A stretch of 64,000 nt of DNA from positions 2,666,001 to 2,730,000 of the forward strand of contig NZ_CP045178.1 of NCBI RefSeq assembly GCF_009296025.1, given 5' to 3'. This DNA is from Streptomyces tsukubensis (GTDB lineage: Bacteria > Actinomycetota > Actinomycetes > Streptomycetales > Streptomycetaceae). Made by a program: the position numbers and the translations under genes. Below, one piece after another: positions 27,536-36,549 of this stretch (position 1 is the first letter of the stretch; each line of letters starts with the position of its first letter). The notes beneath the pieces were generated by a model that ran no database searches, had not been told where the DNA came from, and saw only the letters and a list, made by a program, of their open reading frames with translations.

Positions 27536-28575
27536 GAGGCGATCTCCTCGGGGCCGGAGCCGGGGCCCGCGGGTCCTGGCGGGGTGGGCACTGGTGCGGT
27601 GTACAGGGGCAGGCGGGGGTCGGTGGGCCGGAACGGCCAGGTGTCACGGATCCAGCCGTGGTCGGGGTGGTCGCTGATCAGCCAGGCGCGTTCTTCGGCG
27701 GGGCCCGCCATGACGTTGAGGTAGTACATGGCGTGGCCGGGCGAGGCCATCGCGGGGCCGTGCCAGCCGTCGGGGATGAGAACGGTGTCGCCGTCGCGCA
27801 CCTCGGTGAGGAGTTCCGTGCCGCCCTGCCGTGACGGTGAGACGCGCTGGTAGCCGAGGCCGGGGGCGCCGCCAGGGCCTTCTGCGATCTCGTAGTAGTA
27901 GATCTCCTCCAGCTCCGATTCGACGCCTGGGCGGTGCTCGTCGTGTTTGTGCGGCGGGTAGGAGGACCAGTTGCCGCCGGGGGTCAGCACTTCGACGGCG
28001 ATGAGCCGGTCGCAGGGGAAGACGCCCGCGGCGGCGAAGTTGTTGACCTGGCGGCTGCACATACCGGTGCCGCGCAGTTCGACGGGGACCTCCGGCGCGG
28101 GGCCGTAGCGAGCGGGGAGTCGTCGCTCGCACTTCGCTCCTGCCAGAGCGAAACGGCCGCCGGCGCCGGAGGAGATCTGGGTGTGGGCGTCGCGGGGGAG
28201 ATAGACGAAGTCGCTGACCGCGCCGAACACGCTCGCGCGCCCGCGCACGTCGAAGCGCTGCCCTTCCGTAGGGGCTCCCGCACGCTCCCCTCCGGGACGG
28301 GCGGTACGGGCGGTACGGTCCTCCTCGTCGGCATCCACCTCGATGACACAGCCGCCGCTCAGCGGCAGCACGATCCATTCGCTGTCCCCGGTGGCGAACG
28401 TGTGGGTCCCTCCCGCGGGGAGTTCGAGCACCCGCAGGGCCGCGTGGCGCAGAGCGGCGTCCTGCCCCGGTGTGACGTCGAGGGCGTACGGGCCGGAGGC
28501 CGCGGACCCCGCGGGGAGGTGAGGCCCGGCCGGGGTGTGGGCTGTCGGCGCGTCCTGAGATACGTGATCCTTCAT
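27532..28575 (-). CDS. iolB: 5-deoxy-glucuronate isomerase
   Basis: Isomerises 5-deoxyglucuronate to 5-dehydro-2-deoxygluconate. Two-cupin protein of 347 residues, somewhat longer than the usual 270-300 because of an N-terminal tail of about 35 residues and a Gly/Arg-rich insert after DEEDRTARTARPG. Motifs: GTHTFATGDSEWIVLPLSGG and the metal-binding NWSSYPPHKHDE, then GDTVLIPDGWHGP. AGGGAG precedes ATG 28575. Middle gene of the iol operon, overlapping iolD. Confidence 0.94.
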   Translation of the reverse strand: MKDHVSQDAPTAHTPAGPHLPAGSAASGPYALDVTPGQDAALRHAALRVLELPAGGTHTFATGDSEWIVLPLSGGCVIEVDADEEDRTARTARPGGERAGAPTEGQRFDVRGRASVFGAVSDFVYLPRDAHTQISSGAGGRFALAGAKCERRLPARYGPAPEVPVELRGTGMCSRQVNNFAAAGVFPCDRLIAVEVLTPGGNWSSYPPHKHDEHRPGVESELEEIYYYEIAEGPGGAPGLGYQRVSPSRQGGTELLTEVRDGDTVLIPDGWHGPAMASPGHAMYYLNVMAGPAEERAWLISDHPDHGWIRDTWPFRPTDPRLPLYTAPVPTPPGPAGPGSGPEEIAS

Positions 28576-28702
28576 GATCTTTACTCCCTACCCGGAACGG
28601 GCTCCGAACTTTCCGTGTCCGCTTCTCGTACGCCGGTGAGCGCTCCGGCGTACGCGTGTGCCTGCCCCTTGCGCCGGATCTCTTCTCCGAGCCGTCCCCT
28701 CG

Positions 28703-29620
28703 CTACAGCAGCCCCACCGCCGTATCGACCGCCGCCACCACATCCCCGTCCGCCGGGTAGAGCAGGGAACGCCCGGCCACCAGCCCCCTGACGGTCGGGA
28801 GGCGCAGGGCCGAGCGCCACTTCTCGTAGGCCCGTTCCTGTTCCGCCGGGGTGCCGCCGACGTCACCGCCGAGGAGTACGGCGGGCAGTGTGGAGGTCTC
28901 CATGACCCTGACCATGTCGTCGGGGTCGTCGGTGACCGGCACTTTCAGCCAGGTGTACGCCGAGCTGCCCGCGAGCCCCGAGGCGATGGCTATGGAACGG
29001 GTCACCGCGTCGGCGCCGAGGTCGTTACGGAGGACACCGTCGGCTCGGCGGCTCACGAAGGGCTCCACGAATACCGGAAGTCTGGCCTCCGCCATCTCGT
29101 CTATGGCGCGGGCGGCGGCGTGCAGGGTGCTGAGCGAACCGGTGTCCGAGTAGTCGAGCCGCAGGAGCAGTTTGCCCGCGTCGAATCCGGCGCGCACCAG
29201 GTCACGGGGGCGGTATCCGGTGAACCTGTCGTCCAGTTCGAAGGCGGAGCCGGCCAGTCCGCCACGGTTCATCGAGCCGATGACGACCTTGTCCTCAAGC
29301 GCGCCGAGGAGCAGCAGGTCGTCCAGGATGTCGGCGGTGGCGAGAACTCCGTCGACACCGGGGCGGGAGAGGGCGGTGCAGAGCCGTTCGAGGAGTTCCG
29401 GTCTGCTGGCCATCGCCAGGTCGTCGCCGCCCGCGGCGAGCGCGCCACGGGCCGGATGATCGGCCGCGATGATCATGAGCCGGCCGCTCGGCCCCACGAG
29501 AGCGCGCCTGCCCCGCCGTTCCGCGGCCTCGGCTATGGCCTCCGGGTGCTGGACCCTGAGCCGCACGAGTTCGGCGAGATCGACGCGGCGGTCGCCGCCG
29601 GTACGGTCGCGGCCACTCAT
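28703..29620 (-). CDS. Cgl0159-like (beta/alpha)8 aldolase of the inositol operon
   Basis: 305 residues. The pattern LMIIAADHPARGAL, KVVIGSMNRGGLAGS, and KLLLRLDYSD matches the deoxyribose-phosphate-aldolase-like family called Cgl0159 in Corynebacterium, regularly found in actinobacterial iol clusters. It probably fills the IolJ role, splitting 2-deoxy-5-keto-gluconate 6-phosphate to dihydroxyacetone phosphate and malonate semialdehyde. Lys in TWLKVPVTDD may form the Schiff base. The family match is good; the exact reaction is inferred from context. Confidence 0.82.
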   Translation of the reverse strand: MSGRDRTGGDRRVDLAELVRLRVQHPEAIAEAAERRGRRALVGPSGRLMIIAADHPARGALAAGGDDLAMASRPELLERLCTALSRPGVDGVLATADILDDLLLLGALEDKVVIGSMNRGGLAGSAFELDDRFTGYRPRDLVRAGFDAGKLLLRLDYSDTGSLSTLHAAARAIDEMAEARLPVFVEPFVSRRADGVLRNDLGADAVTRSIAIASGLAGSSAYTWLKVPVTDDPDDMVRVMETSTLPAVLLGGDVGGTPAEQERAYEKWRSALRLPTVRGLVAGRSLLYPADGDVVAAVDTAVGLL

Positions 29621-29802
29621 GGAGTCTCCATGGATTCACCTGTCCGGGGGTCTGCGTGGTGCGGGGTCTACGGGGGTCAGCGGGGTCAATGGGGTCCGTG
29701 CGGCCTTGCGGGGCTCCACGGGCATCGGCAGGGGCACTCGCGACCGCGTCGGCCCCCTCAATGGACGTACGGCGTGCGGTGTACGGCGTCCGAGGCCGGG
29801 GG

Positions 29803-31038
29803 CTACCCGGCGGGCGCGGGCGTCACGGGGTCCGGGAGCCTGCCCGCGAGCGCCGATTCCACCTCGGGCGCGAACGGCATGGCCGACGAGCACTCCAGCC
29901 GGGAGGCGACGATGGCGCCGGCCGCGTTGGCGTACCGCATGACCTCGGCGAGCGGGCGGCCGGCCAGCAGCCCGTGACAGAGGGCGCCGCCGAACGCGTC
30001 ACCCGCGCCGAGACCGTTGACCACCTCGACGGCGACGGGCGGCACTTCGGCCGTGGTGCCGTCCCTGTGGACGGCGAGGACACCGTCGGGGCCCTGTTTG
30101 ACGACGGCGAGTTCGACCCCCGCGGCGAGCAGGGCGTGCGCGGCGGCCAGCGGTTCGCGCTCCCCCGTGGCGATCTCGCACTCCGTCAGGTTGCCGACCG
30201 CGACGGTCGTGTGTGCGAGTGCGGCGGTGTAGTGGGGGCGGGCCTCTTCGGGGTCGCGCCAGAACATGGGGCGCCAGTCCAGGTCGAACACGGTGGCGCG
30301 CACGCCGTCCGCCGCCCCCTTGGAGCGCGGTGCGCGGTGGCGTTCCGCGAGGGCGGTGAGGGTCGCCGTGCGGCTCGGTTCCTCGCTCAGTCCGGTCCCC
30401 GTCATCCAGAAGACGCGGGCGGCGGTGATCGCGTCCAGGTCCAGCTCGTCGGCGACGATCTCCAGGTCGGGGGCTTTCGGCTGACGGTAGAAGTAGAGCG
30501 GGAAGTCGTCCGGCGGAAACACCTCGCAGAAGGTCACCGGTGTCGGCAGACCCGGCACCCCTGTCACCCACCGGTCGTCGACCCCGAAGCGTCGCAGCTC
30601 GTCGTGGAGGTAGTCGCCGAAGGGATCGCGGCCTGTACGGCTCACGACGGCGGTGCGTCGGCCGAGCCGCGCCGCGGCGATGGCGACATTGGTGGCGGAG
30701 CCGCCGAGGAACTTGCCGAAGGTGTCGACACGCGCGAGCGGCACACCCGTCTGCAACGGATAGAGGTCGACGCCGATCCGGCCCATCGTGATCAGGTCGT
30801 ACGGGGCGGTCTCCGGCGCGGTCGCGGAAGCGGACCCATGTGCGGGCACCGGCGCGGTCTCAAGTGGCGTCTCGTGCGCGGGGGTCGGGCTCATGACGAC
30901 CTCGACCGCGGGCACGGCCGTGGACTCGACGGCGGGCTCGACCGCGGGTTCCACGGTGGACTCGACAGTGGCCACGGCCTCGGGCTCGGCTACGGCTACG
31001 GGCTCGACTACGGCTACGGGCTCGGTGTGCGACTCCAT
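29803..31038 (-). CDS. iolC: 5-dehydro-2-deoxygluconokinase
   Basis: PfkB-family sugar kinase of inositol breakdown. Core: YDLITMGRIGVDLYPLQ, GGSATNVAIAAARLG, and the catalytic NGLGAGDAFGGALCHG with Asp as base. From ATG 31038 the protein has 411 residues, including an 80-residue Val/Glu/Ala/Pro-rich repeat tail (EPVAVAEPEAVATVES); relatives begin directly before the core. An internal ATG at 30894 would remove most of it. First gene of the leftward iol operon, with a consensus-like promoter upstream. Confidence 0.93.
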   Translation of the reverse strand: MESHTEPVAVVEPVAVAEPEAVATVESTVEPAVEPAVESTAVPAVEVVMSPTPAHETPLETAPVPAHGSASATAPETAPYDLITMGRIGVDLYPLQTGVPLARVDTFGKFLGGSATNVAIAAARLGRRTAVVSRTGRDPFGDYLHDELRRFGVDDRWVTGVPGLPTPVTFCEVFPPDDFPLYFYRQPKAPDLEIVADELDLDAITAARVFWMTGTGLSEEPSRTATLTALAERHRAPRSKGAADGVRATVFDLDWRPMFWRDPEEARPHYTAALAHTTVAVGNLTECEIATGEREPLAAAHALLAAGVELAVVKQGPDGVLAVHRDGTTAEVPPVAVEVVNGLGAGDAFGGALCHGLLAGRPLAEVMRYANAAGAIVASRLECSSAMPFAPEVESALAGRLPDPVTPAPAG

Positions 31039-31088
31039 GCGTGTACGTCCCCTTCGTCGGTGCCGGGCGCGAGCCGGGGTGGTCCCCA

Positions 31089-31117
31089 GGTTTAGCGGGC
31101 AGCTGAGTACGTGTCAA
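31089..31117 (-). promoter_or_regulatory. Promoter of the iolC operon
   Basis: On the minus strand TTGACA (31117-31112) and TAAACC (31094-31089) are separated by exactly 17 bases, a near-consensus vegetative promoter. Transcription should begin about 31082, some 45 bases before the iolC ATG. Confidence 0.7.
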
Positions 31118-31119
31118 CA

Positions 31120-31145
31120 TTTTGTCCTTACATTCGGACCATCTG
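31120..31145. promoter_or_regulatory. Possible iol operator
   Basis: GTCC at 31124-31127 and GGAC at 31136-31139 enclose eight AT-rich bases; TGTCCTTACA lies within. It abuts the -35 box of the iolC promoter and sits between divergent iol genes. It resembles, with one mismatch as far as I recall, the motif of GntR-type IolR in Corynebacterium. Confidence 0.45.
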
Positions 31146-31194
31146 TCACACCGTCTCTTGACACCGTCTCGCTCCACTGGGAAGGCTGACCCGT

Positions 31195-32094
31195 ATGACG
31201 ACGTTGTCGCGCATCAGGATCGGCTCCGCCCCCGACTCGTGGGGGGTCTGGTTCCCTGACGATCCACGACAAGTCCCGTGGCGGCGTTTTCTCGACGAGG
31301 TGGCGGAGGCGGGCTACGACTGGATCGAACTCGGCCCGTACGGCTATCTGCCCTCCGACCCGGCCGTACTGCGCGCGGAGACGGACCGGCGCGGCCTGAA
31401 GGTCTCGGCGGGCACGGTCTTCACGGGGCTGCACCACGGCCCTGATGTCTGGGACGCCACCTGGGAGCACGTCGCAGGGGTGGCGGCGCTCGCGCAGGCG
31501 ATGGGCGCGGGGCATCTCGTGGTGATCCCCGCCTTCTGGCGCGACGACAAGACCGGACAAGTACTTGAGGACCGCACACTCACCGCGGGGCAGTGGCGCG
31601 ACCTCACGGAGCAGACGGAGCGGCTGGCCCGTGAGGTGCGTGAGAGGTACGGGCTGCGGACGGTCGTCCACCCGCACGCGGACACGCACATCGACACCGA
31701 GGAGAACGTCACCCGGTTCCTCGACGCCACCGACGGCGACCTGGTCTCCCTGTGCCTGGACACGGGCCACTACGCCTACTGCGGCGGCGACAGCGTGCGG
31801 CTCATCGAGACCTACGGCGAACGCGTCGGCTATCTGCACCTCAAGCAGGTGGACCCGGAAGTGCTCGCCGCCGTACGGGAGGAGGAGCTGCCCTTCGGCC
31901 CCGCGGTCGCGCGTGGCGTGATGTGCGAGCCGCCGGGCGGTGTCCCCGCCCTCGAACCGGTACTCGCCGCCGCGGGCAAGCTGGACGTCGATCTCTTCGC
32001 CATCGTCGAGCAGGACATGTATCCCTGCCCGCCCGACCGGCCCCTGCCGATCGCGGAACGCACCCGCCGCTTTCTGCGGAGCTGCGGCGCCTGA
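31195..32094 (+). CDS. IolE/IolI-like TIM-barrel protein
   Basis: 299 residues of the AP-endonuclease-2-like TIM barrel. It begins RIRIGSAPDSWGVWFPDDP; metal ligands are likely in IELGPYGY, VVHPHADTHID, LCLDTGHYAYCGG and FAIVEQDMY. These fit inosose dehydratases and isomerases (IolE, IolI). It is divergent from iolC and shares the control region. GGAAGG lies nine bases before ATG 31195. Which of the two reactions it catalyses cannot be decided by eye. Confidence 0.85.
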   Translation: MTTLSRIRIGSAPDSWGVWFPDDPRQVPWRRFLDEVAEAGYDWIELGPYGYLPSDPAVLRAETDRRGLKVSAGTVFTGLHHGPDVWDATWEHVAGVAALAQAMGAGHLVVIPAFWRDDKTGQVLEDRTLTAGQWRDLTEQTERLAREVRERYGLRTVVHPHADTHIDTEENVTRFLDATDGDLVSLCLDTGHYAYCGGDSVRLIETYGERVGYLHLKQVDPEVLAAVREEELPFGPAVARGVMCEPPGGVPALEPVLAAAGKLDVDLFAIVEQDMYPCPPDRPLPIAERTRRFLRSCGA

Positions 32095-32226
32095 ACATAC
32101 GAAATTGGCCCCTGAACGGTACGGAGGCGGGGACCGGCCGGGGCCACCCGGTGGCGGACAAGGGGCAGGCGGGGGCCACGCCGGAGCGCGGACAAGGGGC
32201 AGGCCGGGGCCACGCCGGAGCACGGA

Positions 32227-32265
32227 CGGGCGCCCGGGGGCGGGGAAACCGTCCCCGGGCGCCCG
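32227..32265. terminator. Bidirectional terminator
   Basis: Perfect 13-bp stem (CGGGCGCCCGGGG, 32227-32239, with 32253-32265) between two convergent genes. Just before it, at about 32152-32225, an imperfect 36-bp unit is repeated twice. Confidence 0.75.
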
Positions 32266-32269
32266 GCTC

Positions 32270-33004
32270 TCACACGGGCAGACGACGGACCTTGAGCGTG
32301 CTGTCCGTACGGGTGGTGGGATTCCCCTCGGGGTCGTTCTGGACGCGCTCGTGCTCGTCGCTGACCAGAACCTCCCACTGCCCTTCCGGGAGACGGAGAT
32401 CTTCCAGCACCTGGTCGGGTGTCGGGAGGACCATCTCGGGGTGCGAGTTCTCCTGCCAGGCGGGGAACCCCAGGTGGCCCACGATGAGCAGCACCCCGCC
32501 GGGGGCGGTGACCGCCGCCGCCCGGCGCAGGACCTCCTCGCGCGGCAGGCTGCCGAGCGAGTGCAGGAAGTGGGCGGAGACGAGGTCGAACTCACCCTCG
32601 GGGAAGGTCTCTCCGAGGTCGTGCCACTGCCAGTCGGTACGGTCGGCGACCCCGGCCTCCTTCGCGTGGCCCTCGGCGCGGGCGAGTGCGACCCGCGAGA
32701 TGTCGGTGGCCGTGACGGTCCACCCCTGACGGGCCAGCCAGACGGCGTCGGCGCCCTCGCCGCAGCCGAGGTCGAGGGCCCTGCCGGGCTCGGCGCCCGT
32801 GACCTCCTTGACCAGCACGTCATTGGGCTTGCCGCTCCAGATGCGGTCGTTCTCCTTGTAGCGGTCGTCCCACCACAGGGCGTCCGGGACGGTCCCGGCG
32901 TCCTGATCCGTGTAGGCCCGCCCATGGGTCCGGCTCTGCGAACCCTTGCCCTTGTCCTGGCCCCGGTCCTTGTCCAGGTCCTTGTTCTTGTCCGTGTCAG
33001 TCAT
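32270..33004 (-). CDS. Class I SAM-dependent methyltransferase
   Basis: 244 residues from ATG 33004. The N-terminal 30 residues are Lys/Asp-rich low complexity (DKNKDLDKDRGQDKGKG). The fold is plain: RALDLGCGEGADAVWLA (motif I), VTATDISRVALARAE, FDLVSAHFLHSLG and GGVLLIVGHLG. Similar to thiopurine or tellurite-type small-molecule methyltransferases. Substrate unknown; alone on its strand. Confidence 0.88.
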   Translation of the reverse strand: MTDTDKNKDLDKDRGQDKGKGSQSRTHGRAYTDQDAGTVPDALWWDDRYKENDRIWSGKPNDVLVKEVTGAEPGRALDLGCGEGADAVWLARQGWTVTATDISRVALARAEGHAKEAGVADRTDWQWHDLGETFPEGEFDLVSAHFLHSLGSLPREEVLRRAAAVTAPGGVLLIVGHLGFPAWQENSHPEMVLPTPDQVLEDLRLPEGQWEVLVSDEHERVQNDPEGNPTTRTDSTLKVRRLPV

Positions 33005-33187
33005 GCGGCGACTCCCCTTGTACGCGGTTGTACCTGGCGGTAGGTGGCTGTGGGTGGTTTCCGTGCGATGTGTACGTGGCCCGCGCACGACATGGGGCGC
33101 GGCTCTCTTCGGTGACGGCTGCGTGCCGGGTGCCAGGCCGCCTGCTGCCTGCTGCCTGCCATCGGTGTCCGTGGCTGACGGTCCGGG

Positions 33188-34348
33188 TCACACCCCGTGC
33201 CGTCGGTTCCCCAGGACACGTGCGCAGGCCTCCCGCTCCGCCTGGGCGGAGAACGGCGCCCTGCGTGCCTCGACGGCGTCGCGGGTGTCACGGGCGATCA
33301 GATCGGAGTTGATCGACGCGGCCGCACGGACGCCCGCGGCGGCCGCCCCGATGGCCTGTTCCGTCAGAGACGTGACGTTGCCCGCGGCCCAGACGCCGGC
33401 CACCTCGGTGGAACCGTCTGCGCCCGCGGGGATGTACGTCCCCATCACGTGTCCGCCCATCTCCAGCGGGACCGCCTCCAGCCCGAGCCCTCGCAGGACT
33501 CCGGAACGGGCGGCGAAGTACGGCGCCACCACAAGGGCACCGCACGGGAAGGTCCTGCCCCCTACGAGGGTGACGCCCTCCAGTCGGTCGTCCTGCACGC
33601 GCAGACCGCCCACTTCGCCGTCCACGACGGCGATCTCCCTGGCGGCGAGCTGCTCGTACTCCTCCTCGGAAGGCTCGGGGCCGGTGTGGAGGAACAGCGT
33701 CACGTCGTCGCTCCACTGCCGCCACATCAACGCCTGGTGAACCGCGAGGGGGCCGGTGGCGAGTACGCCGATCGACTGGTCCCTGACCTCCCACCCGTGG
33801 CAGTACGGGCAGTGCAGCACCTCACGGCCCCAGCGCTCGGCCAGCCCCGGCACCTCGGGGATCTCGTCCACCAGGCCGGTGGTCACCAGCAGCCGGTCGG
33901 CGAAGACGACGTCCCCGCCGTCGACCACCCCGTCACCGGCTCCGCCGGAGTCGGCCCCGCCGGAGTCGGTCTGGCCCGAGCCGGTCTGGCCCGAGTCGGT
34001 CTGGCCCGAGTCGGTCTGGCCGCCGAGGACGACCCGGAAGCCCTTGCCCTCGGGGTCCCGGCCCGCGTGCGTAACGGTGGCCGTCACGATCTCCCCGCCG
34101 TACCGCGCCACCTCCGCCCTGCCCTTGGCCACCAGCTCCAGAGGCGGGATGCCCTCACGGCCGAGGTATCCGTGCACGCCGTCCGCGGGGGCGTTGCGGG
34201 GCGTACCCGCGTCGATCACCAGGACCGAGCGCCGCGCCCTGGCGAGCGTCAGCGCTCCGCCCAGTCCGGCGGACCCGCCCCCGACGACGATCACCTCGAA
34301 CCGCCTGCCCGCTACCTCGTGCTGTCCACGCTCTGTTCGTGCTGTCAT
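33188..34348 (-). CDS. Thioredoxin-reductase-like flavoprotein
   Basis: 386 residues from ATG 34348, preceded by GGAGGT. FAD motif VIVVGGGSAGLGGALTLA; redox pair CPYCHG; second FAD motif GVWAAGNVTSLTEQAIGAAA. The length exceeds the common 310-330 because of an insert of about 30 residues between two strands, made of GQTDS repeats (15-bp units near 33935-34025). Alone as an operon; the partner protein is unknown. Such enzymes may reduce small thiols or act in disulfide formation of natural products. Confidence 0.88.
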   Translation of the reverse strand: MTARTERGQHEVAGRRFEVIVVGGGSAGLGGALTLARARRSVLVIDAGTPRNAPADGVHGYLGREGIPPLELVAKGRAEVARYGGEIVTATVTHAGRDPEGKGFRVVLGGQTDSGQTDSGQTGSGQTDSGGADSGGAGDGVVDGGDVVFADRLLVTTGLVDEIPEVPGLAERWGREVLHCPYCHGWEVRDQSIGVLATGPLAVHQALMWRQWSDDVTLFLHTGPEPSEEEYEQLAAREIAVVDGEVGGLRVQDDRLEGVTLVGGRTFPCGALVVAPYFAARSGVLRGLGLEAVPLEMGGHVMGTYIPAGADGSTEVAGVWAAGNVTSLTEQAIGAAAAGVRAAASINSDLIARDTRDAVEARRAPFSAQAEREACARVLGNRRHGV

Positions 34349-34703
34349 CTGCGGCACCTCCATCCGTCCCCGATGGTCCGCCGACTCTGTACCGAGAGGC
34401 AAACACCTTTGCCAGAACGGCAAGAATCGGCGCCGACAGCTCCAACAGCGGCAATATCATCCGATCAACCGGCCCGTCCCGCCGCCACTGCGGCCGCACC
34501 GCATCACCATCGTCACAAATGACCCGGTTCTGTCACACGTGTCACGTACGTGCGATATCCGCGTAACACCCGGATGACAGGTGCCTTTCAGCGCTCACCC
34601 CGGGCGGTCGTCGGATAGCAGGGTGAGTGATCGCCAAGCGTTGCGCCCAGCTCCCCAGACGGCCCGTCCGGCCGCCGCTGTGGTGCGCGCGGGGAGGTAT
34701 CTC
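34349..34703. other. Divergent control region
   Basis: About 355 bases between the flavoprotein and the small HTH gene. The part 34380-34580 is poorer in GC and contains TGTCACACGTGTCACGTACG near 34531 with overlapping half-palindromes. No gene seen. Confidence 0.4.
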
Positions 34704-34901
34704 ATGACCGACCGCGGACTCTGGTCCTACAAAGAGATCGCGGCGCACATCCAGGTGCAGCCGGACACCGTGCGCTCCTACCGCAAGCACGGGATGCTCC
34801 CCGCACCCGATCAAGTGCGGGACGGCAGACCGTACTGGTACGCCGACACCGTCAGGACGTGGGTGACCAACCGGCCGGGAAACCGTAACCGCGGAGGCTG
34901 A
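34704..34901 (+). CDS. Small helix-turn-helix protein
   Basis: 65 residues from ATG 34704, after GGGAGG. The whole protein is one DNA-binding unit: LWSYKEIAAHIQVQPDTVRS followed by YRKHGMLPAPDQ and RPYWYADTV, the winged MerR/excisionase pattern. Single small proteins of this sort are widespread in Streptomyces. No integrase or other mobile gene is beside it, so a chromosomal regulator is more likely than an excisionase. Target unknown. Confidence 0.8.
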   Translation: MTDRGLWSYKEIAAHIQVQPDTVRSYRKHGMLPAPDQVRDGRPYWYADTVRTWVTNRPGNRNRGG

Positions 34902-35002
34902 CCCCGACCGTTCCACGGCGCGGGCGCACCCTCGTCCCGTCCGGGCCGTCCCGCCCTGTCACCCCGTGCCCCGCTCCCCCGCAGACGCGGGGACCCGCGG
35001 GG

Positions 35003-35080
35003 CACATGTACGTCTCGCGCCATGCGGGGGCACACGTACGTCTCGCGCCACGCGGGGGCGCACACGTACGTCTCGCACAC
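35003..35080. repeat. Three direct repeats of about 28-30 bp
   Basis: CACA(T/C)GTACGTCTCGCG recurs at 35003, 35031 and 35061, with a GCGGGGGC stretch between the copies. It lies between the small HTH gene and the end of the dehydrogenase gene. Confidence 0.85.
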
Positions 35081-35097
35081 AGCCACAGCCCCGCCTC

Positions 35098-36144
35098 CTA
35101 CCGCTGAGGTTCGATCACCGTGACGCCCGCACCGGCCGCCGTGTCCATCCCGGCCAGCGCGGCCGGTGCCTCGGCCAGTGGGACGGATGACGTCACCAGC
35201 AGGTCGGGGCGCAGGAGCCCGGCGCGGACCAGCTCCATCATCGGCGGGTACGCGTGGGCGGCCATGCCGTGGCTGCCGAGGAGCTCCAGTTCGAGGGCGA
35301 TGACCCGGGCCATCGGGAGCACCGGAAGGCCCGTGGCCGCCGGCAGCAGTCCCACCTGGACGTGTCTGCCCCTGCTCCGCAGGCTCTCCACCGAGGCGGC
35401 GCAGGTGAGAGGAGACCCGAGGGCGTCGAGCGACACCCGCGCGCCCCCGCCCGTCAGCTCCCGCACCGCCGCCGCAGCGCCTTCCGGGGTGCTCGCCGCG
35501 TCCACACAGTGGGTGGCGCCGAACTTCCTGGCCAGCCGTAGCGCTTCCGGCGAGATGTCCACGGCGACGACTCTCGCCCCCGCCGCCGCCGCGATCATCA
35601 CGGCGGAGAGCCCGACGCCTCCGCAGCCGTGCACGGCGACCCAGTCTCCGGGGGCCGGCCTGCCCTGGGCCACGACAGCCCGGTAGGCGGTGGCGAAACG
35701 GCAGCCGAGGCCCGCCGCGGTCGCGAACGACATCCCGTCGGGAACCGCCACCAGATTGACGTCCGCGTGATCGAGGGCGACCAGCTCCGCGAAGGAGCCC
35801 CAGTGGGTGAAGCCGGGCTGGGTCTGCCGTTCGCAGACCTGCTGGTCACCGGCGGCGCAGCTCGCGCAGGCGCCGCACGCGCAGATGAAGGGGACGGTGA
35901 CGCGGGCCCCCGGCCGCCATCGGGTCACCCGGTCGCCTACCGCCTCGATCACACCGGCCAGTTCGTGGCCCGGCACGTGCGGGAGGGCGATGTCCGGGTC
36001 GTGCCCCTTCCAGCCGTGCCAGTCACTGCGGCAGACCCCGGTGGCCTCGACACGGACCACCACGCCCTCGGGCGGGAGGACCGGGTCGGCCACCGCCCGC
36101 ACCTCCGCGGGCTCCCCGAACCGCTCGAACACCACTGCCCTCAT
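35098..36144 (-). CDS. Zinc-dependent alcohol dehydrogenase
   Basis: 348 residues. Catalytic zinc ligands: Cys in [10 protein letters not shown] and GHELAG; the structural zinc lobe has four cysteines in [18 protein letters not shown]. Nucleotide-binding motif [15 protein letters not shown]. Medium-chain reductase; substrate unknown. ATG 36144. No partner genes. Probably cytoplasmic and NAD(P)-dependent. Confidence 0.92.
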   Translation of the reverse strand: MRAVVFERFGEPAEVRAVADPVLPPEGVVVRVEATGVCRSDWHGWKGHDPDIALPHVPGHELAGVIEAVGDRVTRWRPGARVTVPFICACGACASCAAGDQQVCERQTQPGFTHWGSFAELVALDHADVNLVAVPDGMSFATAAGLGCRFATAYRAVVAQGRPAPGDWVAVHGCGGVGLSAVMIAAAAGARVVAVDISPEALRLARKFGATHCVDAASTPEGAAAAVRELTGGGARVSLDALGSPLTCAASVESLRSRGRHVQVGLLPAATGLPVLPMARVIALELELLGSHGMAAHAYPPMMELVRAGLLRPDLLVTSSVPLAEAPAALAGMDTAAGAGVTVIEPQR

Positions 36145-36325
36145 CGACCGCTCCTGTCTCCTCCGCCGACTTACCGGTACCCACCCTGCCCCGCCTCCTG
36201 TCCCTGCCCTGCCACGTCGGGCACCGCCTCGTCGGCGACGTCAGGGGTCCTTGCAGGAGCCGCGGACACCGGGCCCGTACTCCTGTCGGGCACCAGGTCC
36301 GTACGACCCTCGGACACCAGGCCCG

Positions 36326-36445
36326 ACCGGCTTGCGGGAGTCGGGGCCGATCGGCTTGCGGGAGTCGGGGCCAACCGGCTTGCGGGAGTCGGGCCCGACC
36401 GGCTCGCGTGCACCAGGCCCGACCGGCTTGCGGACATCGGGCCCG
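36326..36445. repeat. Five 24-bp tandem repeats
   Basis: Units begin at 36326, 36350, 36374, 36398 and 36422; the first three are near identical (ACCGGCTTGCGGGAGTCG in each), the fourth diverged. They occupy the gap 36145-36549, which has no convincing gene. Confidence 0.9.
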
Positions 36446-36549
36446 ACCGCCAACCCCTCGCGACTCATTCCACATAAACTCCGGACAAACCATCCCACTC
36501 GCCGCAGGGGCCGCCACACCCCGCCCCGCGCCCTCCCGGAGGACTCCCC

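Noticed and set aside
34704..34901. Excisionase of a mobile element
   Set aside because: The winged HTH shape would fit, but no integrase, replication or transfer gene is near; a plain small regulator is more likely.
36326..36445. CRISPR array
   Set aside because: The 24-bp units are directly adjacent without unique spacers, and no cas genes exist in the window.
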